NCBI RefSeq assembly: GCF_002067275.1
Contig: NZ_MVQX01000087.1
Coordinates: 1-64,000 of the forward strand
Length of the DNA: 64,000 nt
Reading direction: 5' to 3'
Source of the DNA: Methanomethylovorans sp. PtaU1.Bin093
GTDB taxonomy: Archaea > Halobacteriota > Methanosarcinia > Methanosarcinales > Methanosarcinaceae
The notes beneath the pieces were generated by a model that saw only the letters and a program-made list of their open reading frames with translations, searched no databases and was not told the origin of the DNA. The stretch's first letter is position 1. Each line of letters opens with the position of its first letter. Positions 25,367 through 34,888 of this stretch are shown here, one piece after another. The translations under genes were made by a program, and so were the position numbers.

Positions 25367-25900
25367 TCAAAAACCCAATGGCCCATCGTTTATTCTAAGC
25401 TCTTTCAACACGGAGGAACCTTTTGAGTCAACTGCTACTATCGCAGAAACATTTCCGGAGTTGATCTGGCTTTCGATGATTTTCCCTTTGCCTTCAGGTA
25501 CAAAGTAACTTTCGATCCCCCATTCAACTATCACCATATTATCATAAGCAGAGGTAACTGTTCCTTTCATCCTCACTTCACCGCTCTTTGACAATGGTTT
25601 TGTATGGCTTACTGAATCAATGCTCCAGTACTTTTCTTTTTTGGAAAGAGTGGCATATATTGTGTCACCTGTTGAATAATTACTATCTGAAGGTATTTGA
25701 TCCAGGTCCAATCGTGATATTTCATAGCTCAGAGCAACATAGTCACCTCTGAACATGTCTCTTGGGTCCACCGGTTCCACCTTTAGCACAATGTTCTCTC
25801 CTTGGCTTAGGGTGAACAATTTCGGAGCAAAGAATATCGTTATCACTATCAATGGAAATAATATGGTAAGCACAAGTTCTTTTTTATTCAGTGGTCTCAC
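25367..25900 (-). CDS. GDYXXLXY-motif membrane-anchored protein
   Basis: A 177-residue protein with an N-terminal membrane segment (LVLTILFPLIVITIFFAP) and an exterior domain with the signature PRDMFRGDYVALSYEI, diagnostic of GDYXXLXY proteins (COG4929). These are usually encoded next to DUF2157 membrane proteins, as here; the function is unknown. The nominal start is GTG at 25900, but the strong ribosome site AAAGGAGGTGA runs through it, so the CTG at 25891 may be the true start. It overlaps the upstream gene by 17 bases. Confidence 0.82.
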   Translation of the reverse strand: MRPLNKKELVLTILFPLIVITIFFAPKLFTLSQGENIVLKVEPVDPRDMFRGDYVALSYEISRLDLDQIPSDSNYSTGDTIYATLSKKEKYWSIDSVSHTKPLSKSGEVRMKGTVTSAYDNMVIVEWGIESYFVPEGKGKIIESQINSGNVSAIVAVDSKGSSVLKELRINDGPLGF

Positions 25901-27161
25901 CTCCTTTTATCTCCATGATGAGGGATTGTCTTTTTTTCTCCAGGTACCAGCTGAGCGCTATGAGTACCAGCCCTCCTATGATGAAGGCAATAGATCTGGG
26001 CAATAGCCCATAGAGCGTTGTGAAATACAGATTCAGGACCCCAAGTACAAAAAAGAACATGCCTATATTAATGAAAGGCACAGTGGACCTGTGGTATCCT
26101 ATAAGGATGCTGGCAATGGCCAGTATGAGCAGTATGAGATTGAAAGCCACGAACAATGCTGTGGCAATGTGCGGATCCACCTCTCTGTAGGAATAGAATT
26201 CATCTGTGATCGTTGTGGTCAGATTATCGCTGAATAATCTCAACGCGTTCGTACCAGCCCAGCCCAGGAAAGCCATTAAGAGGATAAAGAACTCATATTT
26301 TACCTCTTCATGTTGTTTGTATATCCTCAGGCTTGAGATTATGAACACCAATGCTGTGACCGCAAACAAAATTGAAAATGCCTGAACCTGCCATGTTGTT
26401 GGCTCCATATTTGTCAATATGTTGAAGTAAAGTGTTTCTGTACTGAAAAAGAAGTACGATAAGAGGATAAAGAACAGGCCAAATCCTTGATATATTGTTC
26501 TGAACCGAGCATACTTCTCATATCTTGTGTGTAGCTGCCCCAGCCCGTAAAGGTTTACTCCAACAAGTAAATACGACATGAATATCTCAAAAATGCTCAG
26601 GTATAGATCGCCTGAACCAACAAAAAAGAAAGTCCACAGTATAAAAGTGAATATGTTCAGTGAAAGGATGCTTTTAGAATTAAAGGCATATCCTAAAGGC
26701 AGTATGGATAAAAACCACAGGAACACCAGCCAATGTGTATCTGCATTAACATTCAATATCTGGGCAGTTAAAAAGATCGTAACACCTACGAAAATAGATG
26801 CCAGCAAAAGCAGGGCATCGCCCAGTGCTGGTCTGTCTTTTCTTTCATATTTCAGCTTCCAGCCAGCATAATAAGTGCTAACTGTCGTACCTGCCAGAAG
26901 TATCATTTTCAGTGCATCAGGGATCCTTCCCCAATTAGAAGCCACGAACAGGATGGCTCCCATTCCCACAAGCACAGCACCTAAAATGGAAATCACGGTC
27001 GTTACTTTTGAAGACCCTGACCTTGGTTTTAGTTCGGCTGATGATCTCTCAGCCAGTTTCAGGCGGGCTAAGATCTTCTGTACCTGGGCATCATCAATGA
27101 TACCTTCTTCCTTCCACTCCAGAACTTCTTTCTGAAGCCAAGTGTCATCCATTTTCCCCAT
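25884..27161 (-). CDS. DUF2157 multi-span membrane protein
   Basis: A 425-residue protein with an N-terminal soluble helix region (WLQKEVLEWKEEGIIDDAQVQKIL), which is the DUF2157 start, followed by about a dozen hydrophobic segments. ASNWGRIPDALKMILL near residue 70 is typical of the family. Partner of the GDYXXLXY protein downstream, with which it overlaps. The ATG at 27152 (third residue after) is an alternative start. Function unknown. Confidence 0.83.
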   Translation of the reverse strand: MGKMDDTWLQKEVLEWKEEGIIDDAQVQKILARLKLAERSSAELKPRSGSSKVTTVISILGAVLVGMGAILFVASNWGRIPDALKMILLAGTTVSTYYAGWKLKYERKDRPALGDALLLLASIFVGVTIFLTAQILNVNADTHWLVFLWFLSILPLGYAFNSKSILSLNIFTFILWTFFFVGSGDLYLSIFEIFMSYLLVGVNLYGLGQLHTRYEKYARFRTIYQGFGLFFILLSYFFFSTETLYFNILTNMEPTTWQVQAFSILFAVTALVFIISSLRIYKQHEEVKYEFFILLMAFLGWAGTNALRLFSDNLTTTITDEFYSYREVDPHIATALFVAFNLILLILAIASILIGYHRSTVPFINIGMFFFVLGVLNLYFTTLYGLLPRSIAFIIGGLVLIALSWYLEKKRQSLIMEIKGGETTE

Positions 27162-27342
27162 ACTAATCTCCCCTATATTAAATATTATTCACGTGTGTAT
27201 TTATTTATTCCGTAAAAGTTGAACAGAAAAGTCCGAAGGAGGCTCACAGTCATCTTTCATTTATAAATTTATAGCCGGTCTTCTGACTGCGTTATTTTTT
27301 CCTGAACATTCTATTAAAAAACAGTCGAAGGAACATCTGATC

Positions 27343-27401
27343 AACGCAAGGACGCAGTGGCACTAAGGCTCAAAGGATGATCGTCTCTGCGTCTTCGCGT
27401 T
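27343..27401. repeat. palindromic intergenic element (AACGCAAGGACGCAG type)
   Basis: AACGCAAGGACGCAG (27343-27357) is complementary at 13 of 15 positions to CTGCGTCTTCGCGTT (27387-27401), with a 29-base loop. This CGCA-rich palindrome resembles dispersed REP-like elements found in many prokaryote intergenic regions, including Methanosarcinales. Only one copy was seen in the window. Confidence 0.5.
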
Positions 27402-27537
27402 TCATATCTCTTTTTTGTAATATTGCCTGAATGCTGATATTGCAGAACAAAACCGAAAAGGTACTTTGAAATATACTATAGCCATCAGAAAACTAAAATA
27501 TTAAAAAAGGTTGCATCGCAAACATAATATAAAATGG

Positions 27538-27592
27538 GTCAGTTTCCATCACTGACTTATATAAAGTCGCATATGAAGAGTATATATAGTCT
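27538..27592 (+). promoter_or_regulatory. fae-hps promoter with inverted repeat and two TATA boxes
   Basis: GTCAGT-TTCCATC-ACTGAC (27538-27556) is a perfect 6-bp inverted repeat directly against a TATA box CTTATATAAAG (27556-27566). A second TATA-like AGTATATATAG follows (27579-27589). The GGTGA ribosome site is at 27612-27616. The inverted repeat is placed where a regulator could compete with the basal factors. Confidence 0.5.
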
Positions 27593-27619
27593 TTATTGAT
27601 GCAATTTTGTAGGTGAAGT

Positions 27620-28816
27620 ATGTTACTAGTCGGAGAAGCACTCATCGGCGAGGAACCAGAACTCGCACACGTAGACCTTATCATTGGTGACAAGAACGGT
27701 CCTGTAGGACTTGCCTTTGCAAACGGCCTTACTCAGCTGTCTGCCGGGCACACTCCTCTTTTGTCAGTCATCCGTCCCAACCTGCCAGCCAAACCCTCCA
27801 CGCTCATCGTCCCCAAAGTTACTGTAAAGAACATGGGACAGGCAGCCCAGATCTTCGGTCCTGCACAGGCGGCCGTGGCAAAGGCTGTTGCAGATGCCGT
27901 GGAAGAAGGCGTCATCGACAAGAAGGACGTGGAAGACCTTGTGATCGTAGCCAGCGTGTTCATACACCCTGAAGCAACGGACTACAACAGGATCTACAGG
28001 TATAACTACGGTGCCACCAAGCTGGCTCTAAAGAGGGCCATGGAAGGCTTCCCAAGCGTGGAAACAGTTATGAAAGAGAAGGACAGGGCTGCTCACGGCA
28101 TCATGGGATTCAAGGTCACAAGACTTTGGGATGCTCCATACCTGCAGGTTGCCCTTGACAACCCCAACATCGCAGCCATCCGCAGTATCGTCGCCCAGAT
28201 CCCCAAGAGCGACCACGTGATACTGGAAGCCGGTACACCGCTCATAAAACGCTACGGCGTGGATGTCATTTCCCAGCTGCGTGAGGTCAGGCCTGACGCC
28301 TTCATCGTAGCAGACCTCAAGACCTTGGATACAGGCAACCTCGAAGCCCGCATGGTTGCAGATGCAACCGCAGACGCCATTGTGATCTCAGCCCTGGCAC
28401 CGGTCTCAACTCTTCAAAAAGCCATCGAAGAGGCACACAAGACAGGCATTTATGCCGTAATGGACACCCTCAACTGCGAAGATCCTGTCGCAGTGCTCAG
28501 CGAGCTCAAGAAAATGGGCAGCTTGCCTGATGTTGTGGAACTGCACCGTGGTATCGATATCGAGGAAACGGAACACGCATGGGGTAACATTGCAGATATT
28601 AAGGCTTTCTCCACTGAATCCCATAAGGTGCTGGTGGCAGTGGCAGGCGGTATACGCATAGACACCATGCCAGTAGCTCTGGAAGCAGGAGCCGATATCC
28701 TTGTGGTAGGCCGTGCCATCACCAATGCCAAGGATGTAAGGCAGGTGGCAGAGAAATTCATAGAAGGCATGAACAAATCAGAGATCGACCAGTTCAGGGT
28801 CATGACAGATTTCTGA
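27620..28816 (+). CDS. fae-hps: bifunctional formaldehyde-activating enzyme / 3-hexulose-6-phosphate synthase (Fae-Hps)
   Basis: The N-terminal ~160 residues are Fae, which condenses formaldehyde with tetrahydromethanopterin ([20 protein letters not shown], with the catalytic His; [15 protein letters not shown]). The rest is Hps, an orotidine-decarboxylase-like barrel ([29 protein letters not shown] with the catalytic D-x-K-x-x-D-type core, [12 protein letters not shown]). In methanogens this fusion releases formaldehyde while making ribulose-5-phosphate for pentose synthesis. 398 residues fits the fusion. A second Hps, fused to an RraA-like domain, is at 46521-47840. tpiA follows after 51 bases. 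Confidence 0.95.
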   Translation: MLLVGEALIGEEPELAHVDLIIGDKNGPVGLAFANGLTQLSAGHTPLLSVIRPNLPAKPSTLIVPKVTVKNMGQAAQIFGPAQAAVAKAVADAVEEGVIDKKDVEDLVIVASVFIHPEATDYNRIYRYNYGATKLALKRAMEGFPSVETVMKEKDRAAHGIMGFKVTRLWDAPYLQVALDNPNIAAIRSIVAQIPKSDHVILEAGTPLIKRYGVDVISQLREVRPDAFIVADLKTLDTGNLEARMVADATADAIVISALAPVSTLQKAIEEAHKTGIYAVMDTLNCEDPVAVLSELKKMGSLPDVVELHRGIDIEETEHAWGNIADIKAFSTESHKVLVAVAGGIRIDTMPVALEAGADILVVGRAITNAKDVRQVAEKFIEGMNKSEIDQFRVMTDF

Positions 28817-28867
28817 GCGTGTGCAATGCACACGCTTTTTTCAGGAGGGGTTAAGATCAGCTCAATT

Positions 28868-29524
28868 ATGATAGTGTTGAACCTGAAGACATATCTTGAA
28901 GGCACAGGAGAGAACTCAGTAAAGATCGCACAGGCATGTAAGGATGTTGCAGACGATTCGGGCATTGACATTGCAGTTGCCCCGCAGTTCTGCGATATCT
29001 ATCGCGTTGCTTCCCAGGTGGACATACCTGTATATTCGCAACACCTTGACAGCGTAGGTGCAGGCAGTTTTACAGGCCATGCCTTTTCCAGATGTATCAA
29101 GGATGCCGGAGCGGTCGGCACTCTCATAAACCACTCTGAAAGAAGGCTTACGCTTGCTGAGATCGATGCTTCCGTGCAGGCCGCAAAGAAAACAGGTCTT
29201 GCTACCATTGTCTGCACGAACAACGTGCCCACATCCGCTGCCGCAGCAGCCCTGTTTCCGGATTACGTTGCTGTGGAACCCCCGGAGCTTATAGGTTCAG
29301 GCATCCCGGTATCTAAGGCAGATCCCGCGGTGGTCACAGGCTCGGTAGAAGCTATCCTGAAAGTCAACCCTGCGGTAAAAGTGCTCTGCGGAGCCGGCAT
29401 TTCCAAAGGTGAGGACCTTGCGGCAGCCCTTGAACTTGGTTCAGTGGGTGTGCTGCTGGCTTCAGGCATAGTGAAAGCCGCAGATCCGAAGGCAGCTCTT
29501 GAAGATCTAGTAAGCAAGGTATGA
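28868..29524 (+). CDS. tpiA: triosephosphate isomerase
   Basis: The short archaeal form (218 residues) of the gluconeogenic isomerase. Catalytic residues are visible in order: Lys in LNLKTYLEG, His in LINHSERRL, and Glu in VAVEPPELIGSG; the phosphate loop is GSVGVLLASG. The ATG at 28868 matches the family start; a strong GGAGGGG site lies 18 bases upstream, further than usual. An upstream in-frame ATG at 28826 would place this site inside the gene. Probably co-transcribed with fae-hps. Confidence 0.94.
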   Translation: MIVLNLKTYLEGTGENSVKIAQACKDVADDSGIDIAVAPQFCDIYRVASQVDIPVYSQHLDSVGAGSFTGHAFSRCIKDAGAVGTLINHSERRLTLAEIDASVQAAKKTGLATIVCTNNVPTSAAAAALFPDYVAVEPPELIGSGIPVSKADPAVVTGSVEAILKVNPAVKVLCGAGISKGEDLAAALELGSVGVLLASGIVKAADPKAALEDLVSKV

Positions 29525-29560
29525 TGTTATTCTGATCTTGTTTTGACCTTTTTTTCATTC

Positions 29561-29869
29561 TCAGGGCAGGAAAACCCAGCTGATGAACAGCATGATAATA
29601 GTTATGCCTATGCGCTTGTACATGGGTATGTTGATCCCGAAACTGCTGCGCAACATCTCAGATATGCCCACAGGTGGCGGAGCGATCATAAGTGCCGCAA
29701 GGAACAAGGGAATACCTGCAAGCAGGTTCCTTGATACAAGTATAAGGTATAGGCCCTGCAGTCCAAGATATATGCCAAAGGCAGATAAGAAGAACAAACC
29801 ACCTTTCTGGAATCTCAGGCGCTGGTCAGGAGCCATTTGCATTTTTTCAACAAAACCATTTGTTTTCAT
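29561..29869 (-). CDS. small membrane protein, three hydrophobic segments
   Basis: A 102-residue protein with hydrophobic segments around GGLFFLSAFGIYLGLQGLYL, LLAGIPLFLAALMIAP and GITIIMLFISWVF, and a charged N-terminus. No family recognised. Convergent with tpiA (36-base gap) and downstream of tyrA's end on the same strand side but separated by about 100 bases. Confidence 0.62.
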   Translation of the reverse strand: MKTNGFVEKMQMAPDQRLRFQKGGLFFLSAFGIYLGLQGLYLILVSRNLLAGIPLFLAALMIAPPPVGISEMLRSSFGINIPMYKRIGITIIMLFISWVFLP

Positions 29870-29965
29870 ATTTTCACCGGATACTTCCCATGGTGATTGA
29901 ACGCGCCTGCATATAACAGTAAGCCATGTGAATATAACAATGCCATTATCAAATTACTTTTGTGC

Positions 29966-31267
29966 TCATAATCTAAACTGGCATCCTATGCCACACAGGA
30001 CCCTTTCTACGTCGGTTTGCACTTTGTCAGGCTCCTGATCTGCTAATATGCTGATGCGGTAGGTAACACTTTTTACCCCATCAAGGAGGTACGTGTCAAT
30101 GATCTCAGACCCTACTATGTTCTCATTGACTGATATGATCTCCAATATGGTCCCTGGGTCTGCATTCTCAGGAACTGTAACAGATATGTCCCTTCTATGA
30201 TGTGTGAGATTTTTTATCTTCCACTCTTTCAGCTCCGGTGGTGAAAGCAGCTGTATGTTCTCTATTTTCAGGGATACCATTTTATTCCCTTCTGCAAGCA
30301 TGACCTCTGTGGGTGTGACCTTCCAGAGATTACCCACATGTATCTTTCCAGAGTACACATGCAACAGCCCGCATTCTTCTCCCAATGATGCCAGAAGGTG
30401 TTCATATTCAGCAATTTTGTAATTGATCAGCTTGTCAGAACGTCTGAGAGCAGGTGAAGTATCCCCAAAGTGAATGGCTGCATCCTTCATCTTCGTGATG
30501 AAACCTTCCAGGTCATGCTTCTTTACCATTTCCGAAGTGCTGTGGCATTCCTGAAGGAAGGCATCATGCACTCTGGTCACTTCCGGGTTCTCCATCTGTA
30601 TCATCGCATAGAGGTAAGGGTTCTGTCCCAGTATCCTGCCCACGAAATCCAGCATTATGTCATACACAGGGCTCATGAACCTGCGGGATTCCTTCACATT
30701 GAAATCAAGCCTTTCCAATGTCGTACCTATGGTTATGTATGCAAAATGAGTAAGCCCCTGAACTACAGAAACGAACCTGTCATGTTCCTCTGGGCTGACG
30801 ATCACTATGTGCGCCCCGCTCCCTTCCAACATCTCTTTGATAACAGGGAACCATTTCTGACATCTGTCAGCTATGGGTGTCAGGATGAACCTCTGTCCGT
30901 GCAGGTTTGATATAGTGGGTCCGAACATGGGGTGGGTCCCCAGGATCTCCACATCAGCAGGAGCATATTTTTGCATAGCACGGGTGGGTCCGGTTTTCAG
31001 GGAAGTGAGGTCCATGAGCAGGCTGCCTGTTCTCATCAGGGGTGCAACCTCCTCAATGACCTGCTCAGTAATGTCGATTGGTACGGAAATTATCACCACG
31101 TCACTTTCGGCCACTTCGGCATGCAGATCATGAGCGAACCTGACACCCAGCCTTGCAGCTATCTCTGTCTTTCCGCTCTTGCCCCAGATACTGACATCAA
31201 ACCCCTTTTCCCTGAAGAAGGTGGAGAACCACTGTCCCATTTCACCGGTACCACCCACAATGAGCAT
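29966..31267 (-). CDS. tyrA: prephenate dehydrogenase with ACT-like C-terminal domain
   Basis: The tyrosine-branch enzyme of the aromatic operon. The 433-residue protein begins with a Rossmann motif MLIVGGTGEMGQWFS; GTHPMFGPTISNLHGQ and SPEEHDRFVSVVQGLTHF are prephenate dehydrogenase motifs. After residue ~300 it has a helical segment and a C-terminal ACT-like domain (GTILEIISVNENIVG ... VTYRISI) that could bind tyrosine for feedback control. The start is ATG at 31267, 2 bases after the aroE stop; the frame is open to 31336. Confidence 0.92.
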   Translation of the reverse strand: MLIVGGTGEMGQWFSTFFREKGFDVSIWGKSGKTEIAARLGVRFAHDLHAEVAESDVVIISVPIDITEQVIEEVAPLMRTGSLLMDLTSLKTGPTRAMQKYAPADVEILGTHPMFGPTISNLHGQRFILTPIADRCQKWFPVIKEMLEGSGAHIVIVSPEEHDRFVSVVQGLTHFAYITIGTTLERLDFNVKESRRFMSPVYDIMLDFVGRILGQNPYLYAMIQMENPEVTRVHDAFLQECHSTSEMVKKHDLEGFITKMKDAAIHFGDTSPALRRSDKLINYKIAEYEHLLASLGEECGLLHVYSGKIHVGNLWKVTPTEVMLAEGNKMVSLKIENIQLLSPPELKEWKIKNLTHHRRDISVTVPENADPGTILEIISVNENIVGSEIIDTYLLDGVKSVTYRISILADQEPDKVQTDVERVLCGIGCQFRL

Positions 31268-31269
31268 TT

Positions 31270-32091
31270 TCAAGTTCTCAGCGCTCCCATCACAGCTTCC
31301 TTCATCACTTCCACAGGTGGCTCCACGCCTGTCCATATTCTGAAAGCTTCCGCACCCTGATATATCAGCATCATCACTCCTGATACTGTCCTTGCTCCGG
31401 CCTTTTCAGCTTCCATAAGCAGTTTCGTTTTCAGTGGATTGTACACAATATCAAAGACCACGAGACCTGCATGCATCTGCTTTACTGTCGCTATGGTAGC
31501 TTCCACCTGCGGATGCATTCCTAAGGTGGTGCAGTTGATCAGCACGTCAGCGCTGGCTATAAGATCGTCCAGCTGACCAAGCCCGCAGCCTCTCACATTT
31601 CCCACAAGGGCAACGTCTTCTGCGAGCTGTATCGCTCTTTCAGCCGTACGGTTAGCAATGGTCACATCCGCTCCATCACTTGCAAGCTGAAAACCGATTC
31701 CCCTGGCAGCGCCTCCAGCACCGACTATCAGCACCTTCGCTCCCTCTATTTTCACACCTGCATCAACAAGGGCCTTTTCTGCCCCAATGCCATCGGTATT
31801 GTATCCCCTTATGCCATCCTTGAGGTCTACGGTATTGACCGCTCCCATGACTGCTGCAATGGTATCCGGCTCCACTATCTTCAGAGCCTCTTCCTTCAGG
31901 GGCACAGTAAGGTTCAGTCCCCCGAATCCCATGGCATGTGCTCCTTTGATAGCATCTTCAAGGTTTTCCTTGCTGACCCTGAAGGCGTGGTAGGCGCAGT
32001 CCATTCCCAGAGCTTTGAATGCAGCATTGTGCATCACAGGGGAAAGTGAGTGCTCTATGGGGTCGCCGAACACAGCAAATATTTTCTTCAT
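31270..32091 (-). CDS. aroE: shikimate dehydrogenase
   Basis: AroE reduces 3-dehydroshikimate to shikimate with NADPH. In the 273-residue protein: FGDPIEHSLSPVMHNAAF (substrate site), NLTVPLKEE with the catalytic lysine, NTDGIGAEKAL, the nucleotide motif VGAGGAARGIGF, ANRTAERA (NADPH phosphate contact) and MLIYQGAEAFRIWTG. The ATG at 32091 overlaps the aroD stop as ATGA, so translation is coupled. Confidence 0.96.
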   Translation of the reverse strand: MKKIFAVFGDPIEHSLSPVMHNAAFKALGMDCAYHAFRVSKENLEDAIKGAHAMGFGGLNLTVPLKEEALKIVEPDTIAAVMGAVNTVDLKDGIRGYNTDGIGAEKALVDAGVKIEGAKVLIVGAGGAARGIGFQLASDGADVTIANRTAERAIQLAEDVALVGNVRGCGLGQLDDLIASADVLINCTTLGMHPQVEATIATVKQMHAGLVVFDIVYNPLKTKLLMEAEKAGARTVSGVMMLIYQGAEAFRIWTGVEPPVEVMKEAVMGALRT

Positions 32092-32807
32092 AACAGCACC
32101 TTCATCGTTCTCTTCAGTTCTGCTATGTTCAGCTGTCCCGGCGCCACAGCCTCTCCAATTGAGCCATAAGTGAGCACTGACCCATAGAATGGTGCTGTTA
32201 CCCGTGTATGTTTTCCAAGATCGCCCATGGATATCATGCATACGGGTCTGGTAGCTTCATGAGTTACCCGCAGAAGGTTCATGGTATCGGCAGACGAATT
32301 GGCCTTCGCAGCGAACTTGGCTATGTCGCCTCCACATTGCCATGCCATTTCCAGCATCTCCTTGATCTTTTCTATGGGAGGGGTTCCATTAAAATCATGA
32401 TGCGAGACTATAACTGTTTTACCAAGTCCATGTGCGGTGGATATGAGCTTATCCCGCAGATCAGGCAACGCAGCAAGTTCCACATCCACCGCATCCACCA
32501 CAGGCAGGATATCCAGAAGAAGCTGTATTCTCTTTTCTTCCGGCCCTTCCCATTTGCCCCCATCGACTGGTAATCTATTGGTTGCAATACATGAAAGGTT
32601 TATCTCTTCCTTTAAGCCTGCGATCATTTCCAGCGCTGACTTTGTATCTTTTATACCAAGCAGGTCCAGCCTGATCTCCAGTATGTCTGCCCCCCTCAAG
32701 AGCGCCGCTTTGGCCTGTTCCACTGGATAATCACTTATGACGGCTACAACAGCCGTTCCCTCTGACAGGTCGACGCTGCCTATCTTTACCATGCGCCCTC
32801 TGATCAT
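32088..32807 (-). CDS. aroD: type I 3-dehydroquinate dehydratase
   Basis: AroD forms 3-dehydroshikimate via a Schiff base. Type I features in the 239-residue barrel: LEIRLDLLG (substrate-binding Glu/Arg), VSHHDFNGTP with the catalytic histidine, and IAKFAAKANSSADT with the Schiff-base lysine. The ATG overlaps the stop of the aroB' gene (ATGA) and the stop overlaps aroE, giving tight coupling on both sides. Confidence 0.95.
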   Translation of the reverse strand: MIRGRMVKIGSVDLSEGTAVVAVISDYPVEQAKAALLRGADILEIRLDLLGIKDTKSALEMIAGLKEEINLSCIATNRLPVDGGKWEGPEEKRIQLLLDILPVVDAVDVELAALPDLRDKLISTAHGLGKTVIVSHHDFNGTPPIEKIKEMLEMAWQCGGDIAKFAAKANSSADTMNLLRVTHEATRPVCMISMGDLGKHTRVTAPFYGSVLTYGSIGEAVAPGQLNIAELKRTMKVLL

Positions 32808-33946
32808 TTCTCGATGATAGTTTCCTCTACCTTCATTCCGAAATGCCGGCCTATTTCCTCGAACTTTATCAGCACCTCGTCCCCGGGTTGCAGGTCGGTG
32901 ACCGCTATGGGCTTTCCGCCTTTGCTCACCAGTTTGATGGTCTCTGCGTTCTGTACGATGGTCTTGACAATCTTTCCGTTAAGGTCGGCCTCTATGAGCA
33001 TAAGTGGCCTCCTCTCGATCTTTACCCTGCCCACGATGCCTTTTCTTTGCTCGCCGGCCGCATTGACGATAGCCACCTCGTCACCAGCTTCCAGTTCACA
33101 CAGGTATTTCGTCTTCTCTCCCACCAGTACATAAGCATGTACAGCTCCGGCATTCACTCGAAATGGCCGTGATGCAACATACGGACTGTCATCAGCCTCC
33201 GAGTTCACAAGGAAAAGGCCGCAGGATTGTGAGCCTACAAGCATACCTTCTCCGCTTGTCATAAGGTTGCATGTGTCCACACATACACGATCACCCATGC
33301 CCACCTGTTCCACTTTTGTGACGATGGCAGCTGCAAGTTCAATATCCTCGACACCAGACCTTTCTGCCATACCCACAGTTCTCTTTATGTCACTTGGGTC
33401 GTCAGTATCCAATAACACACCATCGGATCCATGTTCCATGGTCTCGAGGGAAAGCTTTGCTTCTTCAGAGGTCCTGACCCCGGAAATGATCTGTACGTCT
33501 TTGTCATGCAGTCCTGCAATGAGGTTTTCCAGAGGAATTACTTTCCAGTCAGTGCCGACAGTGATGATGTAGTCGCAGGCTCCGGCTAGTTCTGCTGCAA
33601 ACTCCTCATATTGTTTATTGCGGATGACCACGTACCCGGCTACCTTCAGGCCTTTGTCTTTCAGGCGGGTGGCCGTTATTATATCAAAAGAGCCACTGAA
33701 GTCAGGGGGCAGTGGTTTTGTTCCATCCCCTTCGCTTCCTTTTCCTATTACTATGATGTCTGCAGCAGACCTTTCGTCATGAGCGAAAGCTGCAACCTTT
33801 ATGTCCCCCAGTTCCCGGACCTTCTCAACATCACTGGCATCTACGAGTACATAATCGACACCAGATTCCAGTCCGGTGGTGATCCTGCCTTTCCTGTCAT
33901 CCCACCTGCCTTCATCGGCTTTTATCCATACGCTTTTCCTGTTCAT
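32804..33946 (-). CDS. aroB': archaeal 3-dehydroquinate synthase (AroB')
   Basis: This enzyme converts the aldolase product to 3-dehydroquinate by NAD-dependent oxidative deamination, replacing classical AroB in methanogens. The family pattern is clear in the 380-residue protein: KSVWIKADEGRWDDRKGRIT at the start, VGSQSCGLFLVNSEADD and RPFRVNAGAVHAYVLVG in the middle. The ATG at 33946 is preferred (GTGAG site); a GTG overlapping the upstream stop (33964) is possible. Confidence 0.94.
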   Translation of the reverse strand: MNRKSVWIKADEGRWDDRKGRITTGLESGVDYVLVDASDVEKVRELGDIKVAAFAHDERSAADIIVIGKGSEGDGTKPLPPDFSGSFDIITATRLKDKGLKVAGYVVIRNKQYEEFAAELAGACDYIITVGTDWKVIPLENLIAGLHDKDVQIISGVRTSEEAKLSLETMEHGSDGVLLDTDDPSDIKRTVGMAERSGVEDIELAAAIVTKVEQVGMGDRVCVDTCNLMTSGEGMLVGSQSCGLFLVNSEADDSPYVASRPFRVNAGAVHAYVLVGEKTKYLCELEAGDEVAIVNAAGEQRKGIVGRVKIERRPLMLIEADLNGKIVKTIVQNAETIKLVSKGGKPIAVTDLQPGDEVLIKFEEIGRHFGMKVEETIIEK

Positions 33947-33960
33947 GTTCTCACGTTGTT

Positions 33961-34758
33961 TCACTTAAGCATCTCAAGAGCTTCTTCTACAGTACGGTCC
34001 TTATGCACTATCTCTGTTATTGCTCTTGTAATTTTTGTGGGATCCTTGTGCTGGAAAACATTCCTGCCAATGGCCACTCCTCTGCTGCCCGCATCAATGG
34101 CGCCTCTTATCATTTCCAGGAACTGTTCGTCGGTTTCTGTCTTAGGTCCGCCAGCAATAACAACTGGCACCGGACATCCTTCCACAACATCCTTAAACGA
34201 ATCCACATCCCCTGTGTATACTGTCTTGACCACATCTGCTCCAAGTTCTGCTCCCACTCTTGCAGCATGGGCCACCATCACAGGATCATGTGGGTTTGTT
34301 ACCTTTTTACCCCGTGGGTACATCATGGCAAGTAATGGTATGCCCCAGATATTGCAGTCTTCAGCTACCTTTCCAAATTTCTGGAGCTGGTCGGCCTCTG
34401 TTTCAGAACCCACGTTCACATGTATGGATACTGCATCAGCTCCCATTTTCATCACTTCTTCCACGCTGCAGACCTGAACTTTGTTGTTAGGGTCCGGTCC
34501 CAGGGAAGTGGATGCGCTCATATGCACTATTAAGCCGACATCATGACCGTATCCACGGTGTCCGTGCTTTATCATGCCCTTTTGCATGAGCACCGCGTTT
34601 GCTCCGCCTTCAGCTACTTTATTGATGGAATCTGCAATGTTGATGAGACCTTTTATAGGGCCATCGGATATGCCGTGATCCATCGGTATTATCACCATGT
34701 TCCTGCTGTTCCTGTCCATGATCCTTTCAATACGTATGCTTTTTCCAATTTCTGACAT
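33961..34758 (-). CDS. aroA': 2-amino-3,7-dideoxy-D-threo-hept-6-ulosonate synthase (AroA'), paralogue 2
   Basis: The first enzyme of the archaeal aromatic pathway, condensing aspartate semialdehyde with a 6-deoxy-sugar phosphate. It is a class I aldolase barrel of 265 residues with Schiff-base lysine in [21 protein letters not shown] at the N-terminus and [12 protein letters not shown]. It heads the aromatic operon, which supports this assignment over FBP aldolase. GGAGATC precedes the ATG at 34758. A highly similar paralogue is at 17834-18625. Confidence 0.92.
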   Translation of the reverse strand: MSEIGKSIRIERIMDRNSRNMVIIPMDHGISDGPIKGLINIADSINKVAEGGANAVLMQKGMIKHGHRGYGHDVGLIVHMSASTSLGPDPNNKVQVCSVEEVMKMGADAVSIHVNVGSETEADQLQKFGKVAEDCNIWGIPLLAMMYPRGKKVTNPHDPVMVAHAARVGAELGADVVKTVYTGDVDSFKDVVEGCPVPVVIAGGPKTETDEQFLEMIRGAIDAGSRGVAIGRNVFQHKDPTKITRAITEIVHKDRTVEEALEMLK

Positions 34759-34888
34759 ATTTATGATCTCCATTCTAGTGCCATGCTAGTATGTTACATA
34801 GTAACATGGTTAAGGTATATAAAGTTATTTAGACAAAATAAGTAACTTTCAGGTCCTTCTGGGGCAGAATAAGTTATTGTTCGCCTTT

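Larger units (their letters stand above)
27162..27619. other. 458-base intergenic region upstream of fae-hps
   Basis: It contains a mobile-looking palindromic element (27343-27401) and the fae-hps promoter with an operator-like inverted repeat (27538-27592), both listed separately. No reading frame or RNA gene is supported in the rest, which is AT-rich. Confidence 0.6.
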
